From Candidatus Poribacteria bacterium (lineage in GTDB: Bacteria; Poribacteria; WGA-4E; WGA-3G), in NCBI GenBank assembly GCA_026706025.1, contig JAPOZO010000032.1:28514-92513 (forward strand): 64,000 nucleotides of DNA, given 5' to 3'. Made by a program: the position numbers and the translations under genes. A model generated the notes under the pieces. That model did not search any database, had not been told where the DNA came from, and was given only the letters and a program-made list of their open reading frames with translations. Positions 35,627 to 43,403 of the stretch are shown in pieces. How positions within the stretch are numbered: the stretch's first letter is position 1; each line of letters starts with the position of its first letter.

Positions 35627-35775
35627 CAGTTATCAGTCATCAGTTTTCAGTTTTAATAGTTTTCAGTTATCAGTTAAGAGTCACCTTGTGGCAGTTGCTT
35701 TTGTTGTACCTGCCACAATAAACCTTTTTAACTGACCACTGACCACTAACAACTATTCCTCTGAAGACTGACAAC
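35627..35775. repeat. Heptamer repeat element between dehydratase and Uma2 genes
   Basis: TTCAGTTATCAGTCATCAGT-like repeats (35627-35675) are followed, after 50 bases of other sequence, by the inverse series (AACTGACCACTGACCACTAACAACTATTCC). The inverted array spans the whole gap, matching the family seen at 32166, 33601 and 51884. Confidence 0.68.
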
Positions 35776-35783
35776 TATTCCTC

Positions 35784-36350
35784 CTATTCAAACAACTGTG
35801 CAACTGGACACGTAAACCCTTCAACGACATCTTCACCCGTCAATATGTCATCACAGGTTAGCAATGAGATATTCGTTGGAGAACGATAGACCATTACTGT
35901 CTTCGCAACCGGTTCAATAACCCAAACGAGGCGTGTCCGTGCTTTTAGGTAGGCTAACGCCTTTTCGGTAGCATCATAATGCTTATCTGTTGGTGACATT
36001 ATCTCAATAGCAAGGTCAGGAGCCCCGGAGAATCCTTTTAATTTATCATCTGACAACCGTTCTGTGGAGACAAATCCAATATCAGGCTTTACGACCCGAT
36101 CCCCTAATTGAAATGTTGTTTCCGCAATATATAAACGCCCTAATTTATTTTCACGCACGTGTGATGCTAAAAGAAAATGGACGTTAGATCCTATTTCACC
36201 ATGTACAATTGCCGCAGCTGCCATGGGAACTAATTCTCCTTTTATATACTCATACCCCTCTAAATCGTTTTCAAGAAATTCCTCTAACGTCATTGTGTGA
36301 GGCACTGGGACCCCTTGAATAGATTCAGGGTTGGTCTGCGAATTATGCAT
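35784..36350 (-). CDS. Uma2 family (DUF820) endonuclease-fold protein
   Basis: 188 residues. The Uma2/DUF820 fold, of PD-(D/E)xK type, shows in YEYIKGELVPM, VVKPDIGFVS and APDLAIEIMSPTDKHYD, which carry the acidic active-site residues. Function is unproven; the family is abundant in cyanobacteria and poribacteria and often lies near mobile DNA. The ATG at 36350 follows GGAGGTGG; a GTG three codons earlier is less likely. Confidence 0.88.
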   Translation of the reverse strand: MHNSQTNPESIQGVPVPHTMTLEEFLENDLEGYEYIKGELVPMAAAAIVHGEIGSNVHFLLASHVRENKLGRLYIAETTFQLGDRVVKPDIGFVSTERLSDDKLKGFSGAPDLAIEIMSPTDKHYDATEKALAYLKARTRLVWVIEPVAKTVMVYRSPTNISLLTCDDILTGEDVVEGFTCPVAQLFE

Positions 36351-36372
36351 CCGTTCCACCTCCGTGTCGTGT

Positions 36373-38607
36373 TTATTTCCTACTGTGGCGAGAGATGAGT
36401 TTTATAACTTCGGCTCTGCCTGCTTTGACTTCCGCCTCGTCTACCTCAATTTGCAGCATACCGATAATACCTTTGGTAAATGTCCAATCTAACTTTGCAC
36501 CATCGATTGCTATGCTACCCATATTATTTCGGAGTGTCGTATCTGCGCCTTTCTTAAGAAGGAGCTTCACTGTCTCGGCACGTCCAAGGAAAGCCGCCGC
36601 ATGCAGTGGCGTTCCACCGTCCCGACTTTTCGCATTGACATCTGCGCCGTGTTCAAGGAGGAGTGCCACAACTTCTGTGTGTCCCATTAGTGAAGCAATG
36701 GACAACATTGTGCTTCCGGATTGCGGGTCCTGCACATTGGGATCCGCGCCATCCGTTAAAGCCCGTTTAATCGCCGCGAGATCTCCAATAAAAACTGCGC
36801 CCGGTAGGTCATTGGCGGAGGCTATGTCCTTGCTATCAAATTCTTTGACCCCAAAGAGTTTCGCAATTTCGTTCCTACCGCTCTGCATGACAGCGATATT
36901 TTCCCTCTCGACCTCTACGCCCATCAAACCGCCAATAAAGCCGGTAGTTCTCCAATCGAGGTGCAAGGTATCCGCTGGTGTTGCGCCATCATCGTTGCGT
37001 ACCTGTAGGTTTGCCCCGCTCTCGACAAGAAGTTTCGCGACCTCTGCTCTGCCGAAAACTGCGGCACTGTGCAAGGGTGTGCTGCCGTTATCGTCTTTTA
37101 TGTTAACGTCAGCACCATTTTCAATAAGGAGGCGAGTTGCTCCAGTTTGTCCGTGAGATGCACTCCATGCCAAAGGGGATATGTTCATATTCTCGTCTGG
37201 GGCGTTGACATCGGTTCCTTCTGAGATGTAGCGTTTCATGGCTTGGAGATCACCGGTGCGCGCGGCATGCCACAGCCCTTCCTCGGGCAATTGAATGAAT
37301 TTTTTCATGTCAAACCCTTCAGGTCCCATAACCAACGGCGGACGCGGTTTCCTACGCCAGACAGGCATCCCATCGCCAATTTCCTGCAGTATGTCGTTTT
37401 TACGGATACGGATGAAATCACGAACCTCCGCGAGTTGGTTCTCAAAGGTCTGTTTTCCGCCTCTTCCGCCCCATTCTTCTCGTTGAAATTCACGTTGTTC
37501 GGGTAAGAGATAAGGCTGAATCATTGCAGCGACCCTGTCCAACTCGGCAAGCAGTTCTACTTCGTTCCAGTAGTTTTTAAGGAGTTCCACCATCGTTTTT
37601 GCGTACCGCTCGCGCCCCGTCTCAAGTTGATACAATCTGTAGGCAATCAACCCTTGTGTCTTGACGGAAGTCGGTGCGTGTGCATTTCCTCGGAAGTCCA
37701 TCTTGAGATTTGTAAACAGCGAATCCGCTCCCCACGGTAAAAAGTGAAATTTATCTGTATCAGGATTAAGGTAAATGAAATAATTGTTATTGTTTCCGGA
37801 ATAGCCATCCCAGAAACCGAGTAGACTTTCGATTGCCCAAAACTGGTAAAAACTATCTAAATCGACGAGTTCACCGACAGCTGCTTCCGTTACTTGGTTA
37901 TCTGCAAGCACGTCAATTAACGCGATAATTTTTTCTCTGCCAAGCGTATCGTCGCCTCTTTTATGTTCAAAACTGTTCTCCCATTCCTCGTGAAAATCGA
38001 CGACAGTGCCTTCATAGAGTGAGCCGTCGTCATTTCCGAAAGCACGTTTCAAAAGTGGTTTGCGGACGGTTTCCACATGGGAATATATCCCTAAGCTTTT
38101 GCCGTTCACCGTTACCTTCGCATACGCGCCTCGCGGTGCCGGAGAGCCGATCGCGTTAAACAACGCATACCCCATAAATTGACTTACTTGGCTTGTATCC
38201 TGTTTGTTGTTATTAAGTGTCAGGTTCGTCAGACCTTCGATTCCGCCCTCTTTGTCAACGTGATTTAGTTTGATTTTCAGAGACGGACGGGTATGGCTTT
38301 GCGAACCGATGAACCCTTTTTTGCGAATTCCGACTTTCGGAAAGACTACCCCGTCAATACTCACGCTCGCTTCGACGTAGGTATAGGGATGATCCAGCGG
38401 ACCGAACTGTCGCTTCTCGTTCAACGCACTCACAAAATCCCGTGACTGATACCGAATTGTGTCCCAATCTCCTTGCGAAACCGTGATCTGCACATCTATA
38501 ACCCGGTCGGTTGGAAAAATATCGTCTAATGTAAGTTCTTTTGCACTACTGTGGGCAGCAATCCCGAAACAGAGAATTGTTGCTAAACATAATGTCCATT
38601 TTATCAT
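36373..38607 (-). CDS. Secreted CotH-kinase-fold protein with C-terminal ankyrin repeats
   Basis: 744 residues. A signal peptide (MIKWTLCLATILCFGIAAHSSA) precedes a CotH domain (about 25-430): RPSLKIKLN, FMGYALFNAIGSPAPRGAY, LGIYSHVETVRK, GNNNNYFIYLN and FHFLPWGADSLF hold the usual kinase-like catalytic residues. From about 450 there are two ankyrin blocks (GLWHAARTGDLQAM, TGATRLLIENGADVN, NGSTPLHSAAVFG; then AIKRALTDGADPN, GGTPLHAAAFLGRAET). CotH proteins phosphorylate surface proteins in spores and pathogens. GGAG precedes the ATG. Exported ankyrin repeats on a CotH kinase suggest a host- or surface-interaction role; this is inference. Confidence 0.92.
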   Translation of the reverse strand: MIKWTLCLATILCFGIAAHSSAKELTLDDIFPTDRVIDVQITVSQGDWDTIRYQSRDFVSALNEKRQFGPLDHPYTYVEASVSIDGVVFPKVGIRKKGFIGSQSHTRPSLKIKLNHVDKEGGIEGLTNLTLNNNKQDTSQVSQFMGYALFNAIGSPAPRGAYAKVTVNGKSLGIYSHVETVRKPLLKRAFGNDDGSLYEGTVVDFHEEWENSFEHKRGDDTLGREKIIALIDVLADNQVTEAAVGELVDLDSFYQFWAIESLLGFWDGYSGNNNNYFIYLNPDTDKFHFLPWGADSLFTNLKMDFRGNAHAPTSVKTQGLIAYRLYQLETGRERYAKTMVELLKNYWNEVELLAELDRVAAMIQPYLLPEQREFQREEWGGRGGKQTFENQLAEVRDFIRIRKNDILQEIGDGMPVWRRKPRPPLVMGPEGFDMKKFIQLPEEGLWHAARTGDLQAMKRYISEGTDVNAPDENMNISPLAWSASHGQTGATRLLIENGADVNIKDDNGSTPLHSAAVFGRAEVAKLLVESGANLQVRNDDGATPADTLHLDWRTTGFIGGLMGVEVERENIAVMQSGRNEIAKLFGVKEFDSKDIASANDLPGAVFIGDLAAIKRALTDGADPNVQDPQSGSTMLSIASLMGHTEVVALLLEHGADVNAKSRDGGTPLHAAAFLGRAETVKLLLKKGADTTLRNNMGSIAIDGAKLDWTFTKGIIGMLQIEVDEAEVKAGRAEVIKLISRHSRK

Positions 38608-38816
38608 CTTTTTCTCCTATTGTATGGAAACCAGTATGCAATTAGTATAGCACATTTTGGGTTTTTATGCTTGAAAATACGGCAGGAACAAGTTTGGATT
38701 AGTTATGTGGTTTGTTATCAATTGTCAGTGGATTGTATGGTGAGATTTCTGCGCTTCCACCATCTTCAATTGACGTAGGCGTGATTTTCTAAGCACACCT
38801 GTCTCTTAGTAGGATA

Positions 38817-38838
38817 GGTGCGGTTTCCCAACCGCACC
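38817..38838. terminator. GGTGCGGTT-family hairpin downstream of the LamG gene
   Basis: Nine-base perfect stem GGTGCGGTT / AACCGCACC with loop TCCC, about 45 bases past the stop of the minus-strand LamG gene. The same stem occurs at 5986-6007. It may end transcription of the LamG gene, although there is no T-run. Confidence 0.6.
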
Positions 38839-38881
38839 GGTTTTGGCGGAAATACTGTTGACGGCATACGGCGTGTGCCTG

Positions 38882-39715
38882 CTACCTTGTCTTGAGTGCA
38901 CCCCATGTCGTTGTTAATTTACCTGCAGCATCTACCGTCAGAATGTCCCTTGCGTTCATGACTGTTTCTACCTCTTTTGCGGTTAATGCGCGATCGTACA
39001 CCGCTAATTCGTCGAGCAAGCCTTTGTAGAGGTTGGCACCGCCGTTCGTATCAGGTCGTCCACCGATTTCGATGTTGTTGTCGTTCCAGACCATCACGGG
39101 ACCGTTTTTCGGTGTCGCCTTTTCACCGACAAGTTCACCATCAACGTAGACTTCAAGGCTTTCATCATCAAAAGTCCCGACGACATGATACCAGTTATCT
39201 GGCTTTAAACCTAAGTTCGGCAGTGAAACGGTCGTATCGACATCCGCACCGTTAAAGGGTCCCATCTTCTTTTGTCCGGAATTGATGTACCAATACAATC
39301 CCTCACCACTACCGAGTCCGAATTCGACATTATCGTCGCTTGTTCCCGATTTGTCGTAAAATATGTTTCCGTAGACGTGTCCATTGCCGAGAGCGACATT
39401 GGATATTTCAAATGGGTGTATCCAAACCGCGACGGTCAGATGCTCGACATAGAGTTCGCTCTGTCCTCCCGGATCCTTTATCAGTGCCGGCCCTCCTGAG
39501 AACTCTATTGCACCACCGACCTTGCCTTTGGCGACGAATTTCGCGCTGTCGTGGAGTTCGGCTTCAAACCCTTTCGGCCCGACATCCTTGGCAATATCGC
39601 CTTTTCCTTCGTTGAAGGGCAGGTAAAAGTGTAAACCTTCCGTCACTTGCGCGGTTGCCTCGAAAGTTACAACACAAAACGCAAGAACCGCGAGTATCCA
39701 GAAATATTTTCTCAT
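38882..39715 (-). CDS. Secreted LamG-like protein with WG tail
   Basis: 277 residues. A signal peptide (MRKYFWILAVLAFCVVTFEATAQ) is followed by a LamG/concanavalin-like jellyroll (about 25-240): GLHFYLPFNEGKGD, GGAIEFSGGPALI, LTVAVWIHP, WYHVVGTFDDESLEVYVDGE and GLLDELAVYDRALT. The C-terminus ends GKLTTTWGALKTR, the tail shared with three other exported proteins here. LamG domains bind glycans or proteins; no catalytic site is seen. ATG 39715 follows AAAGGAG; a longer frame upstream starts outside the signal peptide. Confidence 0.92.
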   Translation of the reverse strand: MRKYFWILAVLAFCVVTFEATAQVTEGLHFYLPFNEGKGDIAKDVGPKGFEAELHDSAKFVAKGKVGGAIEFSGGPALIKDPGGQSELYVEHLTVAVWIHPFEISNVALGNGHVYGNIFYDKSGTSDDNVEFGLGSGEGLYWYINSGQKKMGPFNGADVDTTVSLPNLGLKPDNWYHVVGTFDDESLEVYVDGELVGEKATPKNGPVMVWNDNNIEIGGRPDTNGGANLYKGLLDELAVYDRALTAKEVETVMNARDILTVDAAGKLTTTWGALKTR

Positions 39716-40101
39716 CTGCTTGACTCCTTTTTTATTTTCCGTCCATCGTGTTAAAATCAAAAAAAGGTCGTGCTAAGTGTCCCTATTTTAATAGCCGTGC
39801 CAACCTTAAATCAAGGAAAATCGGCGCGTTCCAATTTCGCGGCCTTGATTGGTATAGTAGGTGTATAGTAGCGCGAACTGTGAAGTCGCATCTTATACTG
39901 CCACAGGAACCAACAGCCTATGCTACAAAATTGAGGCGACAAGTGTAAACTTATTTTTGGATTTTACTATAATATAAACTGAGTAACTCGAATAAAATTG
40001 CATTCATTTTTTCTATCAGGCAATGTGGATTATGTGATAGAATCATGTTAAACTTTACCTATGTTTTTGGGAATCACAGGTTTCAAACAGGAGAAAAAAA
40101 C
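39716..40101. other. Divergent intergenic region, about 385 bases
   Basis: AT-rich gap between the LamG gene and a Gfo/Idh/MocA gene. It holds an inverted repeat AATCAAGG (39809-39816) / CCTTGATT (39843-39850), two TATAGTA-type motifs near 39854-39872 and a TTTACTATAA motif at 39963-39972, identical to the end of the MITE-like element at 42174-42293. No coding frame with a credible start was seen. Confidence 0.45.
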
Positions 40102-41091
40102 GTGAAAATGAGACTTGCACAATACGGTATTTCCCATGACCATGCTTCTGGGAAAGCCCGTGTGATGAAGGAAAGTGACGAAATTGACTTCGCCGGTGTC
40201 TTTGAGCCGTCAGCAGCAGTCCGAGAGACCCTTGGTCAAACCTCCGTCTATGAAGGCGTTCACTGGTTTACATCCAAAGAGGAAATACTTGAAGACGAAA
40301 CAATCGTTGCGGTTGCAGCGCAGGGGCGGGTGTCGCAGAATCTCACCTTTGCACGGGAGATTCTTGAACACGACAAGCATGTTTGGTTCGATAAACCTGC
40401 CGGTGATAATCTTGATACGTTTCGAGAGGTTTTGGATATTGCACAAGACAAAAATCTGCTCGTTCAACTCGGTTATATGTTCCGATACAACGCTGGTTTT
40501 CAGTTTATCCTTGATTGGGTGAACTCCGGTAAACTCGGTGATATTTTTTCGGTGCGGGCGCGAATTTCATCAGGCCCTTCAAGCGAAGCGCATTGGCAAC
40601 GCTGGGATTCACTCGGTGAACATTCGGGCGGTATTATGTTCATCCTCGCTTGTCATCTCACCGACATCATCGTGGCATTGCTGGGACGACCGACACGGGT
40701 GACACCCTTTTCGAGGCACGATGGACACGACGTGCCGTGGTATCGGAACAATACAGCAGCTGTATTTGAATATCCGAGAGCGTTAGCGATTCTTGAGTCA
40801 ACATCGTTGGAGATCGATTCGGGTAAATCGAGGCGGTTGGAAGTTTATGGGACACGCGGCAGTGCGATCCTTGAGCCGCTTGAACCGCCAGCGTTGCGGT
40901 TGTGTCTTGACGCGGATCGGGATGGGTATGCTAAAGGCTGGCAGACAGTGCCTGTGGAGCCGAGACCGCGCTATGTCGAAAGCCTTCGAGCGTTTGTCGC
41001 TGATATTCGGGGCGAGAAATCCCCAGATCGTTCACTCGACCACGAGTTCGCAGTTCAGGAAACGGTGCTGCGGGCGGCGGGATTACAATAA
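40102..41091 (+). CDS. Gfo/Idh/MocA-family protein with atypical nucleotide-binding motif
   Basis: 329 residues from GTG 40102, which has AGGAG eight bases upstream (an ATG two codons later is the alternative). The fold is recognised by HVWFDKPAGDN (in place of the usual EKP motif) and the C-terminal domain (GGIMFILACHLTDII, ESTSLEIDSGKSRRLEVYGTRGSA). The N-terminus reads AQYGISHDHASGK, lacking the GxGxxG dinucleotide motif of active relatives. It may bind NAD(P) differently or act non-catalytically. Several homologues with this YGISHDHA start exist in marine bacteria, as far as I can recall. No operon partner. Confidence 0.82.
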   Translation: MKMRLAQYGISHDHASGKARVMKESDEIDFAGVFEPSAAVRETLGQTSVYEGVHWFTSKEEILEDETIVAVAAQGRVSQNLTFAREILEHDKHVWFDKPAGDNLDTFREVLDIAQDKNLLVQLGYMFRYNAGFQFILDWVNSGKLGDIFSVRARISSGPSSEAHWQRWDSLGEHSGGIMFILACHLTDIIVALLGRPTRVTPFSRHDGHDVPWYRNNTAAVFEYPRALAILESTSLEIDSGKSRRLEVYGTRGSAILEPLEPPALRLCLDADRDGYAKGWQTVPVEPRPRYVESLRAFVADIRGEKSPDRSLDHEFAVQETVLRAAGLQ

Positions 41092-41167
41092 TGCGTCCTC
41101 GCTTGCGTGCCCCCATCTCCTACTGCGACGCTGCGCGCTGTTGTTTCACAACGGACTGCCACCGTTA

Positions 41168-42115
41168 TTAATCTTCATCTTCAACAGCAATGATAGGAAC
41201 AACTGTAACGGGAAATGCCGATGGTTTGTAGTCTCCATCTGGTGCTTTGGTGGTTGGGAATTTGTATTGCGGGTCTGTCAGGAGTTCATAAACTGCAGTA
41301 TCCCCAGTTTTAACCCGTTCTCTGGTATTCAATTCCCATTCGACTCTGAGTGCCTCGTGTCGCCCTGGAAAGTCCTGTGTCCCCAATATCGATGTCAAAG
41401 CCCAGTAGACATACTCCGTAACCATACAACCGTAGTCACAGGTTTCATCGGTATAGTGATACCACGCTTCTGCTGGGTAGCCGCTCTTGGGACCACCTTT
41501 TGGCACTTGCTCGAAATACCCGCCACGGGCGGTATCCATGCAGTTCGCTAAGGTGGACCCCCGTTTCTCCCCGAACACCTCAGGGTAAGCGTTGGCATAC
41601 CCGTGTTGTGTAATGGGATGCAGGATTTCCTCTAATGCGCCGTCGTAGTAATGACCATCAGGGGCATTGATTTTGCCATCGACAAGGAAATCCGGCTTGG
41701 TTTCTGCGCCATATAGGTCTTGACCAAAGCGATAGCCCGCGTTTGCTAACAGCCCCATGTCCAACTGCTCCATCTCCGCCTCTGTTCCGGGCATGATGAT
41801 GAAGACGTTTCGGCTCACGAGGTGACTGAGCACCAGCGTGTTGTCGGGAATGCCGTTTTCGTCGTTATCGAGGTATTGTGCCAAAACGTCTGCGGCGTGA
41901 GAGAGTTTATCTTCAGGTGTTGTTCGGCTTGCGAAGATGTGAATACCGAAAACGTTGACATACTTATCACAACCTACTTGTCTGAAAGCAGAAAATTTGC
42001 TTGGTATCTCTGCTATTTCGATTCTCGGCGTTACTTCAATGCTTTCCATTACGGTGTCGCCAATAATCTGGGATGATGCGATGCTCATTAAAGCCAACAT
42101 GATTCCAGCAGTCAT
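41168..42115 (-). CDS. Secreted protein of unknown function
   Basis: 315 residues. A likely signal peptide is present (MTAGIMLALMSIASSQIIG), then no domain I recognise. Conserved-looking strings include YLDNDENGIPDN (82-92, an EF-hand or dockerin-like calcium loop), EEILHPITQHGYA (162-174), MDTARGG and GCMVTEYVYWAL. The EEILH string has the spacing of a zincin-like helix but lacks the first His, so a peptidase call would be premature. The start at 42115 follows AAAGGGAAGC; longer in-frame starts give no signal peptide. It lies alone, with a MITE-like element in its upstream region. Confidence 0.72.
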   Translation of the reverse strand: MTAGIMLALMSIASSQIIGDTVMESIEVTPRIEIAEIPSKFSAFRQVGCDKYVNVFGIHIFASRTTPEDKLSHAADVLAQYLDNDENGIPDNTLVLSHLVSRNVFIIMPGTEAEMEQLDMGLLANAGYRFGQDLYGAETKPDFLVDGKINAPDGHYYDGALEEILHPITQHGYANAYPEVFGEKRGSTLANCMDTARGGYFEQVPKGGPKSGYPAEAWYHYTDETCDYGCMVTEYVYWALTSILGTQDFPGRHEALRVEWELNTRERVKTGDTAVYELLTDPQYKFPTTKAPDGDYKPSAFPVTVVPIIAVEDED

Positions 42116-42173
42116 AGCTTCCCTTTCCTTTAGGGTGTCGGACATGTAGACGCAAAAAGTGGGATTTCCGTCC

Positions 42174-42293
42174 TTTATAGTAAAGCCCATAATTATTTGG
42201 ACACGTAGTTGCTCGTACGGACTGGGTAACCCAGCCCCTACGAGCGGCGATGTTATCGTGGAGTGCCAACTTATTTTCGTGCTTTACTATAAA
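42174..42293. mobile_element. 120-bp MITE-like element with perfect 13-bp terminal inverted repeats
   Basis: TTTATAGTAAAGC (42174-42186) and GCTTTACTATAAA (42281-42293) are exact inverse copies. Between them is a nested palindrome (CTCGTA...TACGAG around GGGTAACCC). No coding capacity. It sits upstream of the secreted-protein gene and joins directly to the CCCCCTTATCAGGGGG repeat at 42291. The target duplication cannot be judged because the neighbouring repeat abuts it. Confidence 0.6.
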
Positions 42294-42345
42294 CCCCCAA
42301 AATCCCCCTTATCAGGGGGATTTTGAGAGGGAATACGTAAGTCCT
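42291..42345. repeat. Second copy of the CCCCCTTATCAGGGGG repeat
   Basis: AATCCCCCTTATCAGGGGGATT and the AGAGGGAATACGTAAGTCCTA right end match the copy at 7712-7771 at nearly every position. The left flank differs, being replaced by the MITE-like element. Confidence 0.7.
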
Positions 42346-42353
42346 AATTGAGG

Positions 42354-43385
42354 TTATGCGAAGCGAACACCTAACTTTACGTTCTCACCCGGGTCGGTTG
42401 CGATTTTTGGATACTCGTCCAATAGATCGTCGAAATCGACAACAGGATAAATAACAGGCTCAGACTTCAGACTGCCATCATAAAGGAGCCGCAAACTGAT
42501 TTCAAAGAGTCTGCCTTCATTCCAATTTGGATATTCAGGATTCGGTTCACTACACGCGCGTGAGAAAACAATAGTAGGTCGATTGAAATGCGCTTCGGCA
42601 CCGAGATCTAATCCTGCTGGGTAGATACCGGGCCAGGCGCCAGCGACGACCGTTCCGAGATACGTCACACCGCGAATCGCCGCTTGGAGTGCCGTATGAT
42701 GCCCGCTATATTCAATACAAACGTCAGCCCCGCGTTTGTTGGTGGCTTTTTTAATCTCCAAACCGGCATCCTCTGTTGAAGGGTCGATAACTATATCAGC
42801 ACCACATTCGAGAGCAACATTACGGCGCAATTCGAGCGGATCGACACCAATGACAGGATAGGCACCCGCCAACTTAGCGAGCTGCAGTGCCATCAGCCCA
42901 ATGCCACCCATTCCAAAGACTGCCACGGCATCACCAATGCGCACATGACCGTCTCGCACAGCACCGAGGGCAAAATCCGTCGGGTCTAAACAGACGGCTG
43001 CCTGCCAAGGCACCCCCTCCGGCAGTTTACGGACACCTGCTGTGCCCCAGACATTTTCCTCTCGAAAGGAACTGTGCCGAAAAACGCGCTCTCCGACCTC
43101 AAATTCGGTAACGTCCGCCCCAATCTCGGTGACTTCACCCACACACATATTCCCAAGTCCTGAAGGATAGTGTACCATTCCGGAGGTGTTTGCTTGAAAG
43201 ACCTTATATTCTCCATCGTAGCCACCGCGTGGGCCGGCATACCCCTTATACGATGCCATCTCTGAACCGTGTTTGGCTGCACCAAACTGGCTCTTGACCC
43301 GAATTTCGTTGGGTTGTAAGGATTGGCTTTCATATTCTCGGAAAGCGACCTGTTCTCGTGCTGGTGCAATGAGTTCTCTTGGCAT
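42354..43385 (-). CDS. Medium-chain dehydrogenase/reductase without canonical zinc ligands
   Basis: 343 residues of the MDR superfamily with Rossmann motif VFGMGGIGLMA and a DPxELRRNVALECGAD stretch. At the position of the catalytic Cys-Gly-Thr-Asp motif the sequence is AAKHGSEMASYKG, and no four-cysteine structural loop is found, so it may not bind zinc. The substrate is unknown. AAGGAGAAGGA precedes the ATG. It follows the DUF1501 gene by 18 bases and is likely in the same transcript as the DUF1549/DUF1501 pair. Confidence 0.85.
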   Translation of the reverse strand: MPRELIAPAREQVAFREYESQSLQPNEIRVKSQFGAAKHGSEMASYKGYAGPRGGYDGEYKVFQANTSGMVHYPSGLGNMCVGEVTEIGADVTEFEVGERVFRHSSFREENVWGTAGVRKLPEGVPWQAAVCLDPTDFALGAVRDGHVRIGDAVAVFGMGGIGLMALQLAKLAGAYPVIGVDPLELRRNVALECGADIVIDPSTEDAGLEIKKATNKRGADVCIEYSGHHTALQAAIRGVTYLGTVVAGAWPGIYPAGLDLGAEAHFNRPTIVFSRACSEPNPEYPNWNEGRLFEISLRLLYDGSLKSEPVIYPVVDFDDLLDEYPKIATDPGENVKLGVRFA

Positions 43386-43403
43386 ATTAGTGTCCTTCTC
43401 CTT

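Noticed and set aside
32166..35775. CRISPR array suggested by repeated TTATCAG units
   Set aside because: The units are 7 bases, contiguous or irregular, with no spacers and no cas genes.
41168..42115. Zinc metallopeptidase based on EEILH
   Set aside because: The motif lacks the first His of HExxH and no other zinc-peptidase feature was found.
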